Notes: generated by a model not told the origin, from the letters alone. DNA of 64,000 bases from Acidobacteriota bacterium (GCA_028877275.1 JAPPFP010000001.1:62001-126000), one strand, 5' to 3'. Positions 52,032 to 61,815 are shown, counted from the stretch's first letter. Made by a program: numbers and translations.

Positions 52032-53103
52032 GGAAGACCTCGGCGATCGCGATGCCGCTCTCGCCGGCGACGGCGTAGAGGAGGAAGACTCGGCCGTCCT
52101 CCTCGTAGATCGCGGGATCGCGCAACTGGTTCACTTTGCCGTAGGCGGTACTGCGGACGGACGGTTCGAGCGGCGCGTCGGCGCCCTCCCAGTCGCGTTC
52201 CGGCCGGAGCACCTCGACCGGTTCGGACTCGGTCCAGTCCATCCAGTCGCCGGACAGGTCGATGCTGCTCAACAGGATCCGTTCCGGCGCCTCGCCGACC
52301 TGGGTCCAGAACACCCACAGGGTGTCGCCTCGAAGCAGCACGGCCGAGTGGCGCATGTCCGGGTTGAACAGCAGCGGGCCCTCTTCGAAGTTCGTGAAGC
52401 CGTCCGCCGAGCGGTAGAACTGGCCGGGCATGGCGAGGGAGTAGGTCAACCCGCCGTAGTGGAAGATGCGCATGTAGGTGCGCCCCAGCGACTGGGGCTG
52501 GGCCTCGAAATCGATGCCGTCGGCCGACGTCGCGACCCGCGAGATCTGCCTGCCCACGTCCTCCAGGCCGTGGAAGTACATGACGATCCGCTGGTTCTCG
52601 TCGTCGACGTGCACGTCGGGCGACGCGATGTGGGTCGCCGTGATCTCCTTCTGGACGTCGTGCGAGAGCTTCAGGCCGCGGCGCTCCTCCCACTCGGCAA
52701 CCATCTCGGGCGTCACCTCCGGCGGCTCGACCAGGAAGTGGGAGTGTTCGATCTGCAGGCTCCCGGGCACGTGGATCGACCACGGCCCGAGCAGGTCGTC
52801 GGCGTAGGCAAGCCGGATGTAGTGACCCTTGTGGTCGGCGAAGTAGAGGTAGTAGCGGCCGAGCGGGTCGGATACCCAGTCGGGCACGCGGATCAGTGAC
52901 GGCCCCTGGATGTTCTCGCCGATGCTCGGGTCGAGTAGCGGGCCGATGATCGGGGCGTCGAGAAGGCGTTCGACGCGGACGGAGGGCCCGGTGTCGGCCG
53001 GCGGATCGGCGTCAGCGGCCGGTTCGGCGTCCGGCGTCGCGCACGCCAGGGTGGCGAGTGAAGCGGTGATGGAGAGGGCCAAGAGGGGGACTCCCGTTCT
53101 CAT
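52024..53103 (-). CDS. Five-bladed propeller lipoprotein, glycoside hydrolase 43-like
   Basis: The product is 359 residues. The lipoprotein signal ends TASLATLAC (Cys about 20). The blades start with SLIRVPDWVSDPLGRYYLYF and include SPDVHVDDENQRIVMYFHG and LRDPAIYEEDGRVFLLYAV, which resemble five-bladed sucrose/arabinan hydrolase folds. The catalytic acids are not certain: Asp in SPDVHV and in LRDPAI are candidates. It may be a sugar-binding or hydrolytic protein at the membrane. It precedes the amidohydrolase gene with an 8-nt overlap and is divergent from the PQQ dehydrogenase gene. Confidence 0.7.
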   Translation of the reverse strand: MRTGVPLLALSITASLATLACATPDAEPAADADPPADTGPSVRVERLLDAPIIGPLLDPSIGENIQGPSLIRVPDWVSDPLGRYYLYFADHKGHYIRLAYADDLLGPWSIHVPGSLQIEHSHFLVEPPEVTPEMVAEWEERRGLKLSHDVQKEITATHIASPDVHVDDENQRIVMYFHGLEDVGRQISRVATSADGIDFEAQPQSLGRTYMRIFHYGGLTYSLAMPGQFYRSADGFTNFEEGPLLFNPDMRHSAVLLRGDTLWVFWTQVGEAPERILLSSIDLSGDWMDWTESEPVEVLRPERDWEGADAPLEPSVRSTAYGKVNQLRDPAIYEEDGRVFLLYAVAGESGIAIAEVFLD

Positions 53104-53140
53104 TGGCTGATCCGGATGTCTGTGGATTTCATTGCCCTTT

Positions 53141-55123
53141 ATGCTAGCCGTCGTGTTCCACCAACTCCGTTGGGGCCTCGGAACACTCCAGGGCCTCCTC
53201 CTCTGCACCGCCGCCGCCGCTCAGTACGGCGCCGCGGACGGGGAGTGGCGGCATCACGGCGGCGACGACGGCTTCACCCGCTACACGGCGCTCGACCAGA
53301 TCGACGGCTCCAACTTCGGCCGGCTCATACCGGCGTGGAAGTGGGCGTCCGCCGACTCGCGCATCGAGGCGAACTCGCCCTACCGGCGGCAAGTTCTGCG
53401 CTCCTCGCCGCTCGTCATCGACGGACGCCTCTACATCCCGACCGAGCTGAGCCAGGTCGCGGCGCTCGACGCCGCGACGGGCGAGGAACTCTGGGTCTAC
53501 GACCCGAAGAGCTACGAGCGCGGCAAACCGGCACAGAACAACTACTACACCCGCGGCCTCGAGTACTGGAGCGACGGCGAGCAGGAGCGCCTGTTCATCG
53601 CCACGATCGGCAAGCAGCTCATCTCGATCGACCCGGCGACCGGGCTGCCCGACCGCGGCTTCGGCGAGGACGGCGTGGTCGAGCTCTCGCAGAACCTCGG
53701 CCGCGACAACATCGTGCTCCGCAACATCAGCCACGGCCAGCCGGTGATCGTCGTCGGCGACACGATCGTCGTCGGCTCGCGCATCTACGACTTCCCGCTC
53801 CAGAACAACAACCCGCCCGGCCACGTGCGCGGCTACGACGTTCGCACGGGCGAGTTCAAGTGGCGCTTCCACACGATCCCCCAGGAGGGCGAAGAGTTCG
53901 TCGAGACCTGGGAGAACGACTCGTGGAAGATCACGGGCAACGCGAACGTCTGGGCGCCGATGACCGCCGACCAGGAACTCGGCTATGTCTACCTGGCCAC
54001 CAGCACGCCGACCAGCGACTACTACGGCGGCCTCCGGCACGGCGACAACGTCTACTCCGAGAGCCTGATCTGCGTCGACGCCGCGACCGGTGAGCGGGTC
54101 TGGCACTTCCAGACGGTCCACCACGGCGTCTGGGACTACGACATCGCTTCGGCGCCGAACCTGATCGACATCGTCGTCGAGGGCCGGCTGATCAAAGCGG
54201 TCGCCCAAGTCTCGAAGACCGCGTTCACGTACGTCTTCGACCGCGCGACCGGCGAGCCGGTGTGGCCGATCGAGGAGCGGCCCGTTCCCTGGGAAAGCAC
54301 GGTCCCGGGCGAGAAGCTGTCGAAGACGCAGCCGTTCCCGACGAAGCCGCCGGCGTTCGACCGCCAGGGAGTCAGCGAGGACGACCTGATCGACTTCACG
54401 CCGGAGCTGCGGGCCGAAGCGCTCGAGATCGCCGAGAAGTTCATCCTCGGGCCGATGTTCATGCCGCTGATCCGCCGAGGCGAGGGCGGCAAGGAAGCGA
54501 TCCTGGCCGTGCCCGGCGCCGGCGGCGGCGCCAACCATCCGGGGGCCGCGGCCGACCCGGAGACCGGGATGCTCTACGTGCAGTCGTCGACCCGACCCTC
54601 CGGGATGGCGTTGGTCGAGCCGGACGGAGCGCGGAGCTTCTGGCCCTACGTGCTCGACCGGGTGTCGACGGCCGGGCCGCGCGGCCTACCGCTGCTCAAG
54701 CCGCCGTACCGGCGCATTACGGCCATCGATCTGAACCGGGGTGACATCGTCTGGCAGGCGCCGCTCGGCGACGGACCGCGCAACCATCCCGCGATTGGCC
54801 ACCTGAACCTGGGGCCGCTGGGCGGACGCTCGTCGAGCGCGGTGACGGAGGGCGGCATCCTGGTCACGAAGACGCTGGTCGTCACACATGCCGCGCGCTT
54901 CGAGGTCTACAACGATCGCTCGACCGTGCTCGGCAGCTCGCTCCAGGCCTACGACAAGTTCACTGGCGAGCTGCTGGCCGAAGTGCTCACAGAGCGCGCG
55001 CTGCATGGCGCTCCGGTCAGCTACATGCAGGACGGGCGGCAGTACATCGCCGTCACCGGCGGCGGCATGACCCAACCCGCGGAACTGATCGCTTTCGCCC
55101 TTCCGGAGACCGCGGAGCGGTAA
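53141..55123 (+). CDS. PQQ-dependent dehydrogenase, glucose-dehydrogenase-like propeller
   Basis: The product is 660 residues. A signal-like N-terminus (GTLQGLLLCTAAAAQYG) is followed by an eight-bladed quinoprotein domain: EWRHHGGDDGFTRYTAL at the start, AALDAATGEELWVYDP blades, VHHGVWDYDIASAP with the metal and catalytic aspartates, and LPLLKPPYRRITAIDLNRGD. Such enzymes oxidise sugars or alcohols in the periplasm using PQQ and pass electrons to quinone or cytochrome. The ATG at 53141 is chosen over a TTG three codons earlier. The next gene starts 13 nt after its stop and probably encodes a partner. Confidence 0.9.
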   Translation: MLAVVFHQLRWGLGTLQGLLLCTAAAAQYGAADGEWRHHGGDDGFTRYTALDQIDGSNFGRLIPAWKWASADSRIEANSPYRRQVLRSSPLVIDGRLYIPTELSQVAALDAATGEELWVYDPKSYERGKPAQNNYYTRGLEYWSDGEQERLFIATIGKQLISIDPATGLPDRGFGEDGVVELSQNLGRDNIVLRNISHGQPVIVVGDTIVVGSRIYDFPLQNNNPPGHVRGYDVRTGEFKWRFHTIPQEGEEFVETWENDSWKITGNANVWAPMTADQELGYVYLATSTPTSDYYGGLRHGDNVYSESLICVDAATGERVWHFQTVHHGVWDYDIASAPNLIDIVVEGRLIKAVAQVSKTAFTYVFDRATGEPVWPIEERPVPWESTVPGEKLSKTQPFPTKPPAFDRQGVSEDDLIDFTPELRAEALEIAEKFILGPMFMPLIRRGEGGKEAILAVPGAGGGANHPGAAADPETGMLYVQSSTRPSGMALVEPDGARSFWPYVLDRVSTAGPRGLPLLKPPYRRITAIDLNRGDIVWQAPLGDGPRNHPAIGHLNLGPLGGRSSSAVTEGGILVTKTLVVTHAARFEVYNDRSTVLGSSLQAYDKFTGELLAEVLTERALHGAPVSYMQDGRQYIAVTGGGMTQPAELIAFALPETAER

Positions 55124-55136
55124 GGAGGAACAGCCG

Positions 55137-56165
55137 ATGCGAACCTATCTCCCCGTCGCCGCCGCCATCTTCGGTCTGTGCGGCGCGGCCGCCGCCCAGG
55201 ACGACATTCCCCGCACCGCGACCGGCCGGCCGGACCTCTCGGGCACCTACGACATCGCCACCCGCACGCCGATGATGCGCGATCCGAAGTACGGCGAGGA
55301 CCCCTACATGAGCGCCGAGGACGCGCACGGGATCGCGGCCGCGACCGAGGCTGCGAGGGTCGAAGGCGACGTTCCCAGCGACCCAGACCGCAAGGCGCCG
55401 CCGGTCGGCGGCGACGGCCACCGCAGCAACATCGGCGGCCACAACCCGTTCTGGTTCGACTTCGGCACGATCCCCTTCCAGATCGACGGGAAGTACCGCA
55501 ACTCGATCATCACCGACCCTCCGGACGGCCGGCTGCCGCCCAAGACCGAACGCGGGCAAGCCCTCACACCGCGCGGCCTCGGCGCCTACAACCGGAACCC
55601 GGGTGGCGCCTGGTGGCTCGAGACCGGCGAGAACCTCTACGACGAGCCGGAAGTCCAGACCCTGGGCACCCGCTGCCTCTACGCCGGCGGCCCCACGGTG
55701 CCGGTCCGGCCGTCCGCCTACAACAACCTGAAGACGATCACCCAGACCGACACCTACGTGGCGATCCACGTCGAGTGGATGCACTGGACGCGGATCGTTC
55801 GGCTCGACTCCGAGCACGCGCCGCCGGAGTACCGCTCGTTCGGAGGCGATTCGATCGGCCGGTGGGAGGACGACACCCTGGTCGTCGAGACGACGAACTT
55901 CCTGCGCGCGCCGCATGTTCCCCACGACGGCCTGCGCGTCGTCGAGCGTTTCAGACGGCTCGACGCCGACAGGCTGTACTACGAGTTCACCGTGGAGGAT
56001 TCCGACTACACGGCGCCGTACACTGGCTCTTTGCCCTGGCCCCGAACCGGCAAACGTCTCTACGAGTACGCCTGCCACGAGGGGAACTACTCGATGGGCA
56101 ACATGCTCCGCGGCGCGCGGCTTCTGGAGAAGGAGGCGGCCGAGAAGCGGCGCGGGAACGGCTGA
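55137..56165 (+). CDS. Exported protein of unknown function next to the PQQ dehydrogenase
   Basis: The product is 342 residues. A signal peptide (PVAAAIFGLCGAAAAQ) is followed by RTATGRPDLSGTYD, then VEWMHWTRIVRLD, RSFGGDSIGRWEDDTLVVET and a C-terminal ACHEGNYSMGNMLRGARL. The same motifs occur in many Acidobacteriota and proteobacterial exported proteins of unknown role, often as several copies per genome. No catalytic motif is visible. The 13-nt spacing, with an AAGGAGGA ribosome site, places it in one operon with the dehydrogenase. Confidence 0.7.
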   Translation: MRTYLPVAAAIFGLCGAAAAQDDIPRTATGRPDLSGTYDIATRTPMMRDPKYGEDPYMSAEDAHGIAAATEAARVEGDVPSDPDRKAPPVGGDGHRSNIGGHNPFWFDFGTIPFQIDGKYRNSIITDPPDGRLPPKTERGQALTPRGLGAYNRNPGGAWWLETGENLYDEPEVQTLGTRCLYAGGPTVPVRPSAYNNLKTITQTDTYVAIHVEWMHWTRIVRLDSEHAPPEYRSFGGDSIGRWEDDTLVVETTNFLRAPHVPHDGLRVVERFRRLDADRLYYEFTVEDSDYTAPYTGSLPWPRTGKRLYEYACHEGNYSMGNMLRGARLLEKEAAEKRRGNG

Positions 56166-56282
56166 TACCCTCCCTCCGGCTCCGCCCACACACCGGCGCT
56201 TCCGAAGCGCCCCTCGACGCTCCGGAAGTCCCTTCTGGCTAATCAAGTACTCGATCCGTACACCGTCCGCCACGGCGAGGCC

Positions 56283-57653
56283 GTGGCCCCGCCGGCGACC
56301 TTCCGGGAGCGGCTGAAGTACCTCGGACCGAGCCTGATCGTCACCGGCGCGGTGATCGGTTCGGGCGAACTCGTGCTGACGACGAGCCTGGGCGCGGTCG
56401 CCGGCTTCACCCTGCTCTGGTGGATGCTCCTCTCCTGCTGGTGCAAGTCGCTGATCCAAGCGGAGATGGCGCGCTACACGATCGAATCGGGCGACACCTA
56501 CCTGCGAGCGATGAACCGGCTGCCTGGGCGGATCTGGAGGATCTCCTGGCCGATCTGGCTGGGGCTGATCGCTTACGTCCCGGGGACGATGGGACTGGGC
56601 GGCATCATCGGCGGCGCCGGCCAGTCGATGTCCTTCCTCGCCTCGCTGGGGAACATCGAGCTCGACGGGGTTCTCTGCACCGGTCTCATCGCCGTTGCCG
56701 GTTCGATCATCCTCGGCACCGGCTCCTACAAGTGGCTCGAACGCGTGATGCTGCCGCTGGTCATCGCATTCACGTTCTGCACGCTGATCTGCCTGATCGC
56801 GATGCAGTTCACCGAGTTCCGGACCACGCCGGGCGAGATCCTCGGCGGCATGAAGCCGGACATGACCCTGTTCGTCGCCGTCGCGGCCCTCGCGCTTTCG
56901 GCCTACGGCTACACCGGCACGACCTCGGGCGACATCTCGTCCTACACCTACTGGTGCGTCGAAAAGGGCTACCCGAGCTTCCTCGGCGCCGACCGCAGCA
57001 ACCCGAACTGGGAGTCCCACGCTCGCGGCTGGATGCGGGTGCTCCACACCGACGTCTGGCTCGCCCTGCTCATCGTCACCTGCGCCACGATCCCCTACTA
57101 CATCCTCGGCGCCGGGGTGCTGAACAAGATGGGGCTGACGCCGGAGGGGAACGACGAGACGATCGGGGCCCTCTCCAACATCTTCACCCAGACCCTCGGC
57201 CTCTGGGCGGTGTGGATCTTCGCGATCGGCGCCTTCTGCATCCTGTTCTCGACCGTGCTCTCCGGAGCCGGCGGCGGCGGCCGCTCGATCCCCGACTACC
57301 TGATGGAGATGGGCCTGATCGAGCGCTCCAACCTGGCGCTGCGCAAGAAGATCATTCGCGGCTACCTGGTCTGCCTGCCCCTGGCCGCCTTCGGGATCTA
57401 CTACTTCGTCACCGACTTCGTCATCCTGATCATGGTCGGCGGCCTGACCTCGGCGATCTTCCTGCCGATTCAGGCCGGCGCCACGCTGTGGCTCCAGCGC
57501 ACGCGGATGGACCCGCGGATCCGGCCGCGCCGGCTGACCTACGTCGGCATCTGGGTCGTGTTCGTGTTCGAGGCCGCGATGGCCCTCCTGGTCATCCGCT
57601 ACGTCGTGCTTGCCGACCAGTTCGACTGGCTGTTCGGCTACCTGTTCGGCTAG
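56283..57653 (+). CDS. Nramp-like divalent metal transporter with altered metal site
   Basis: The product is 456 residues with about 11 membrane helices. GPSLIVTGAVIGSGELVLTT aligns with helix 1 of Nramp, where the metal-binding DPGN normally lies; here the residues are GSGE. The helix-6 region also lacks the usual MPH motif (ALSAYGYTGTTSGDISSY). It therefore belongs to a distant branch whose substrate may not be Mn or Fe. The GTG start at 56283 has only a weak ribosome site (GCGAGG), and the frame is open 16 codons upstream without a clear start. It is followed by the DUF3500 gene after 7 nt. Confidence 0.75.
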   Translation: MAPPATFRERLKYLGPSLIVTGAVIGSGELVLTTSLGAVAGFTLLWWMLLSCWCKSLIQAEMARYTIESGDTYLRAMNRLPGRIWRISWPIWLGLIAYVPGTMGLGGIIGGAGQSMSFLASLGNIELDGVLCTGLIAVAGSIILGTGSYKWLERVMLPLVIAFTFCTLICLIAMQFTEFRTTPGEILGGMKPDMTLFVAVAALALSAYGYTGTTSGDISSYTYWCVEKGYPSFLGADRSNPNWESHARGWMRVLHTDVWLALLIVTCATIPYYILGAGVLNKMGLTPEGNDETIGALSNIFTQTLGLWAVWIFAIGAFCILFSTVLSGAGGGGRSIPDYLMEMGLIERSNLALRKKIIRGYLVCLPLAAFGIYYFVTDFVILIMVGGLTSAIFLPIQAGATLWLQRTRMDPRIRPRRLTYVGIWVVFVFEAAMALLVIRYVVLADQFDWLFGYLFG

Positions 57654-57660
57654 GAGCACC

Positions 57661-58845
57661 ATGCTCCGGAACCTCCTCGCAATCTCCCTCGCCCTGCTGA
57701 CAGCCGGCGCCGCCCTCGCCCAACGCCCCGGCGACCGCGCCGACCGTATGCGTGAGAGGAGCCGCCAGATCGAGGCCCGGCTCGCCGACGACCCCTACGT
57801 CGGCATCCACGCCAGTTCCGGCATCCAGCGCGGCCTCTACAGCATCGGGTCGACCGGCGTGTCGACCGAACCGGTCCGGCTTGCCGCCGAGAAGTTCCTG
57901 GCAGCCCTCTCGGCGGAACAGCGCGCGAGGACCACGTTCGCGGTGGACGACGACGAGTGGCGCAAGTGGATGAACCAGCACTTCTACGTGCGGCAGGGCG
58001 TCGGCTTCGACGAGATGAACGAAGCACAGCGAGACGCCGGCTTCGGCCTGATGCGCGCCTCGCTCAGCGCGGACGGACTCAAGCTGAGCCGCGACATCAT
58101 GAACCTCAACCGCACCCTCGGCGAGCTGAACGGTGACAACTTCGACGAGTACAACGAGTGGTTGTACTGGATCACCGTGATGGGCGAGCCCTCGGCCGAC
58201 CAGCCTTGGGGCTGGCAGGTCGACGGCCACCACCTGATCATCAACTACTTCGTGCTCGGCGATCAGGTCGTCATGACGCCGCTGTTCGTCGGCTCGGAAC
58301 CGGTCATCGCCGAGTCCGGCAAGTTCAAGGGCACGGCGATCATGCAGCGGGAGCAGGACCAGGGGCTGGCACTGATCCGCTCCCTCACGCCGGAGCAGCG
58401 GACCAGGGCCGTCATCGAAACCTCGAAGGACGGCAACGACAACCTCGGCGAGGCGTTCAGCGACAACATCGTCCTCGACTATGCGGGCATACCCGCCGCC
58501 GAGCTGTCAGCCGAGGCCAGGGAGCAACTGCTCGACCTGATCGGTATCTACGTCCACAACATGCGCGAGGGCCACGCCAGGGTGCGGATGGAAGAGGTCG
58601 AGGCGCATCTCGACGAGACCCACTTCGCCTGGATCGGCGCCACCGACGAGGATGCCGTCTTCTACTACCGCATCCACAGCCCGGTCATCCTGATCGAGTT
58701 CGATCACCAGCGGCCTGTTGGCATCCGGCATCTCGTCGAGGGCCGCGCTCCCATCCGGCAGCACATCCACGCCGTCGTGCGGACGCCGAACGGCAACGAC
58801 TACGGCAAGGATTTGCTACGGCAGCACTACGAGCGGGATCACTGA
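57661..58845 (+). CDS. DUF3500 exported protein
   Basis: The product is 394 residues. A signal peptide (AISLALLTAGAALA) precedes the domain. The DUF3500 signature WGWQVDGHHLIINYFVLGDQ lies near residues 180-200, followed by MTPLFVGSEP, and VFYYRIHSPVILIEFDHQRP comes near the end. The function is unknown; the family is frequent in bacteria rich in PQQ dehydrogenases and TonB receptors. It shares the transcript with the Nramp-like gene. The last 161 nt overlap the readthrough end of the convergent DUF3604 gene. Confidence 0.85.
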   Translation: MLRNLLAISLALLTAGAALAQRPGDRADRMRERSRQIEARLADDPYVGIHASSGIQRGLYSIGSTGVSTEPVRLAAEKFLAALSAEQRARTTFAVDDDEWRKWMNQHFYVRQGVGFDEMNEAQRDAGFGLMRASLSADGLKLSRDIMNLNRTLGELNGDNFDEYNEWLYWITVMGEPSADQPWGWQVDGHHLIINYFVLGDQVVMTPLFVGSEPVIAESGKFKGTAIMQREQDQGLALIRSLTPEQRTRAVIETSKDGNDNLGEAFSDNIVLDYAGIPAAELSAEAREQLLDLIGIYVHNMREGHARVRMEEVEAHLDETHFAWIGATDEDAVFYYRIHSPVILIEFDHQRPVGIRHLVEGRAPIRQHIHAVVRTPNGNDYGKDLLRQHYERDH

Positions 58846-61747
58846 AGGTCGCCGCTTCGCGGCGCGTCTTCATGGCCGCCTTCGGCGGCAAGCCGGCGGG
58901 GACGCCGGCGCACCCAGTGGGTTGCTCCACGGTCACCCAGATCGGCGAGGACCAGGCCATGTTGCCGTCGACCTGGATCACCCGCACGTAGTAGAGGTGC
59001 TCGCCGGGTTCGACGTCGGCGTCGGCGAACTCGAGGCTGACGTCGGCTTCGAGGTTCTGGCGGTTGTAGAGGAAGGTCTGGTCGCGGATGATGTCGATCT
59101 GGCGGATGGGCGTCGTGCCGATGACCCGCACGCTCAGGCGGAAGTCGCCGTCCGCGGTCAGGATGTCGCCCTGGAGGTACTCCCTGCCGCCCGTCCGCAG
59201 CCGGTAGTCGAGGATGATGTTGTCCGTCGCGCCGTAGCTGTGGCGCTTCTTCATCGCGTCGAGCATCCCCTCACGGGTGAACTCCTCGGCGATCGTGGCG
59301 GCGTAGGAGATGTGGGTCGAGAGATGGTCCGACGCGGCCTGGACGCCCAGCTTGTAGCCCTTGGCCCAGGCGTTCCAGACGTAGCCCTCCGGCCGGAACC
59401 CACCCGGAGCTGAGCGCCGGTTGCCGGTGCGGGCCGCGCGCGGGGCGCCCTCGTACTCGTTCGAGACCCGATCGCCCTGGTAGAGCTCGACCAGGGGCTC
59501 GACCTCCGGGTCGTTGTCACGCCAGTCGGTGCCCATGCTCGAGGCCGATGTGTGGGAGATCGCGATGCCGTCGTGCTCCTTCAGGTACTCGTAGAGCCTC
59601 GCCGCGCCCTCCTCGTGGGTGCGTTCCGCCTCGGTGACCGGCAGGGTCGGCTTGCCGCGCTCCGCGAACAGGATGTTCCGGTGCCCGTCGGGGAAGGAGA
59701 TGCTCCGCTCGTACCCGTAGAAGGGCTGGAAGCTGCCGGAGACCGAGAAGACGTCGACCGTCTGCTGCAGGAGCCAGTTGATGTAGTCGATGTCCGGACC
59801 GCCCAGGAAGTTGTGCTCGCTGGTCAGGAGGTAATCGAGCGAGGCGACATCCATCGAGTAGCGGTAGGTCTGGATGAGCGAGCCGTCGTTGTTGCCGTCC
59901 ATCGATATCTCGGTGTGGCGGTGGGTGTCGCCGCGGTAGATGCGGTACGTCTTCCCCTCCGACTCGATCTCGTAGCTGCGGATTCGCTCCAGGTCCTCCG
60001 CCTCGTTCTCGTGGATCACGTAGGCCGGCACTTCGTCGACGACGAGGGCCACCAGCTTCGGCGGCACGACCTTCGTTTCGAGGCGCGGCAGCTTGGCGGC
60101 GTAGACGTCGGCGTGCTCGAACAGGAACCCCGAGTAGTCCCGGTTGTCCGTTGGCCAGCTTGCCCAGACGTTGCCCTCACCGTCAGCAGCCAGACCCCAG
60201 CGGGCATCCTGCCGGAAGCGCGTCATCGGGATGTGCTGCGGCCGGAGCCAGCGGTCTTCCTGGAGCGTCGTGCTCCAGACCTCCCAGGAGGCCCGGTGGG
60301 CCGGGGACTCGCTGAGGATATCGGCCTGGCGGGTGGTCCGGTGCCGGAAGTGGAGCCAAACCCTGCCGTCGGCGTCCGGGAAGAGCACCGGGAAGTCGTT
60401 GTAGCCCTGGAGTTCTTCGGGCAGCGCCTCGTTGATGTCCGCGGCCGGCGACCGCCACTCCCAGCCGTCGTGGACCGCGACGTTCATCGTGCGCCACTCG
60501 TAGAGCCGTGTGCCCTCCCGGTTCAACACCCAGCCGGTGTCCTTGCCCCAGTTCACACCGCTCTCGTTCCACGCCGCCCAGACCCGATCCTGGCCGTCGA
60601 CGGCGAGGCTGATGTGCGCCTCGTACTTGGCCGTCGAGGCGACCGCCATCTCCTCGCCCCACTCGCCGCCGGCCCAGCGGCGGACCAGCACGTCGTAGTT
60701 GCCGGCGCCGTAGCTGTCCCAGCCGACGTACACGCCACCCTTCGAGTCGGCGACGATCACCGGCTCCCAGTCGTTCGCCGGCGACGACGAGACCTGCTCC
60801 GCCTCGGACCAGCGTTCGCCGTCGTAGCGGCGGGCGAAAACGTCGGCGGCGCCGTCGCGGAAGCCCTGCCAGACGAGCCAGAGGTTGCCCTCGGCGTCCG
60901 TCGCCAGATTGTGGAACACGTCCGGCTGCGGCGCCTCGGTCAGCCGTTCCGCCGGCGACCAGGAGTCACCGTCGAGGACGCGCGCGTAGAGATCCCAGTT
61001 GCCGTCGATCTGGGCCGAGTACACGACCCAGGGGCGGCCTTCCCCGTCGCGGCCCATCTTCACGAGATAGTGATCGCCGGGCTGCTCCGTCAGGATCTGA
61101 ACGTCTCCCCAGCCCTGTCCGTCGAACCGCCGCGCCAGCACCTCGTTCGCGTTGTCGCGGTAGCCGAGCCAGGCGGCCCAGACCTCGTCGCCGTCACTGC
61201 CGAGGATCGTCGCGAAGTCGTTCTGGTAGTCGTCGGAGGTCAGCCGCTCGACACCGGGAACACGCTCGACCGTCACCTCGCCGCCCAGGAACCGCAGCCG
61301 CCGCCCGACCACGACATCGGCGAGCCGGACCTCGAACTCGCCGTTGGCGGTGGCGAACATCAGACGCGTGCCGCCGTTGCCCCGCACGTCGACGACCAGT
61401 CCGGGCGATCGGACGTACTCGACCGGACCGACCGTCTGCGTATCGTGGATGGCGCTGGGCCTGAAGTTCGGGCCCTGGTAGCTGGCGAGCTTCCAGGCGT
61501 TGCCCTCGACCTCGCTGGCAGGGCGTGGCCGCCAGTCGCGGAGACCCAGCAGTTCGCCGCCCGCCACTTCGAGCGAGCCGTCCCAGTCGCGGGCCGCAGT
61601 GTCGTTCACGCCCAGGCGGACGAGCAGGGAGACGACATCGTTGCCGGTGAGGGCACCGCCTTCCTGGGCCAGGGCGGGCGGACACAGCGCGAACAGGGCG
61701 GCTGCCGCAACGGCAGCCGAAGCGAAGGCGACCTTGTTGTGTGACAT
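58685..61747 (-). CDS. DUF3604 protein with N-terminal beta-propeller
   Basis: The product is 1020 codons. A signal peptide (VAAAALFALCPPALAQ) is followed by a sialidase-like propeller with repeated blades (DEVWAAWLGYRDNANEV, GNLWLVWQGFRDGAADV, DRVWAAWNESG). From about residue 610 a PHP-like DUF3604 domain starts with YRGDTHRHTEISMDGN and contains EHNFLGGPD and HTSASSMGTDW, which could bind metals. DUF3604 normally ends at the MAWSSPIWV segment, near residue 940. The last 75 or so codons run through repeat R6 and antisense to DUF3500, so the natural stop has probably been displaced. The function is unknown; a phosphoesterase-like role is possible. Confidence 0.8.
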   Translation of the reverse strand: MSHNKVAFASAAVAAAALFALCPPALAQEGGALTGNDVVSLLVRLGVNDTAARDWDGSLEVAGGELLGLRDWRPRPASEVEGNAWKLASYQGPNFRPSAIHDTQTVGPVEYVRSPGLVVDVRGNGGTRLMFATANGEFEVRLADVVVGRRLRFLGGEVTVERVPGVERLTSDDYQNDFATILGSDGDEVWAAWLGYRDNANEVLARRFDGQGWGDVQILTEQPGDHYLVKMGRDGEGRPWVVYSAQIDGNWDLYARVLDGDSWSPAERLTEAPQPDVFHNLATDAEGNLWLVWQGFRDGAADVFARRYDGERWSEAEQVSSSPANDWEPVIVADSKGGVYVGWDSYGAGNYDVLVRRWAGGEWGEEMAVASTAKYEAHISLAVDGQDRVWAAWNESGVNWGKDTGWVLNREGTRLYEWRTMNVAVHDGWEWRSPAADINEALPEELQGYNDFPVLFPDADGRVWLHFRHRTTRQADILSESPAHRASWEVWSTTLQEDRWLRPQHIPMTRFRQDARWGLAADGEGNVWASWPTDNRDYSGFLFEHADVYAAKLPRLETKVVPPKLVALVVDEVPAYVIHENEAEDLERIRSYEIESEGKTYRIYRGDTHRHTEISMDGNNDGSLIQTYRYSMDVASLDYLLTSEHNFLGGPDIDYINWLLQQTVDVFSVSGSFQPFYGYERSISFPDGHRNILFAERGKPTLPVTEAERTHEEGAARLYEYLKEHDGIAISHTSASSMGTDWRDNDPEVEPLVELYQGDRVSNEYEGAPRAARTGNRRSAPGGFRPEGYVWNAWAKGYKLGVQAASDHLSTHISYAATIAEEFTREGMLDAMKKRHSYGATDNIILDYRLRTGGREYLQGDILTADGDFRLSVRVIGTTPIRQIDIIRDQTFLYNRQNLEADVSLEFADADVEPGEHLYYVRVIQVDGNMAWSSPIWVTVEQPTGCAGVPAGLPPKAAMKTRREAATFSDPARSAAVANPCRSRCRSASARRRGCAAGWERGPRRDAGCQQAAGDRTRSG
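58849..58919 (-). repeat. Three-hairpin repeat unit, copy R6
   Basis: A full copy on the minus strand: ACTGGGTGCGCCGGCG, TCCC-loop hairpin, GCCGCC-GAA-GGCGGC, an 8-nt spacer and GCCGC-GAA-GCGGC. It begins 3 nt after the DUF3500 stop and lies inside the reading frame of the convergent DUF3604 gene. Confidence 0.8.
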
Positions 61748-61815
61748 TGCCGGCTAGCTTAGCCGCCGCTGGGCAATACTCTACGGCTCCACCCAGACAG
61801 GAAGAGGTGTTCTCG

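Noticed and set aside
53144-54538. A 464-codon minus-strand frame antisense to the PQQ dehydrogenase
   Set aside because: No family resemblance; the plus strand has quinoprotein blades throughout.
55053-57662. An 869-codon open frame on the minus strand
   Set aside because: It is antisense to the exported-protein and Nramp-like genes. The product is arginine/aspartate/histidine-rich with no family motif, a common artefact of high-GC codon use.
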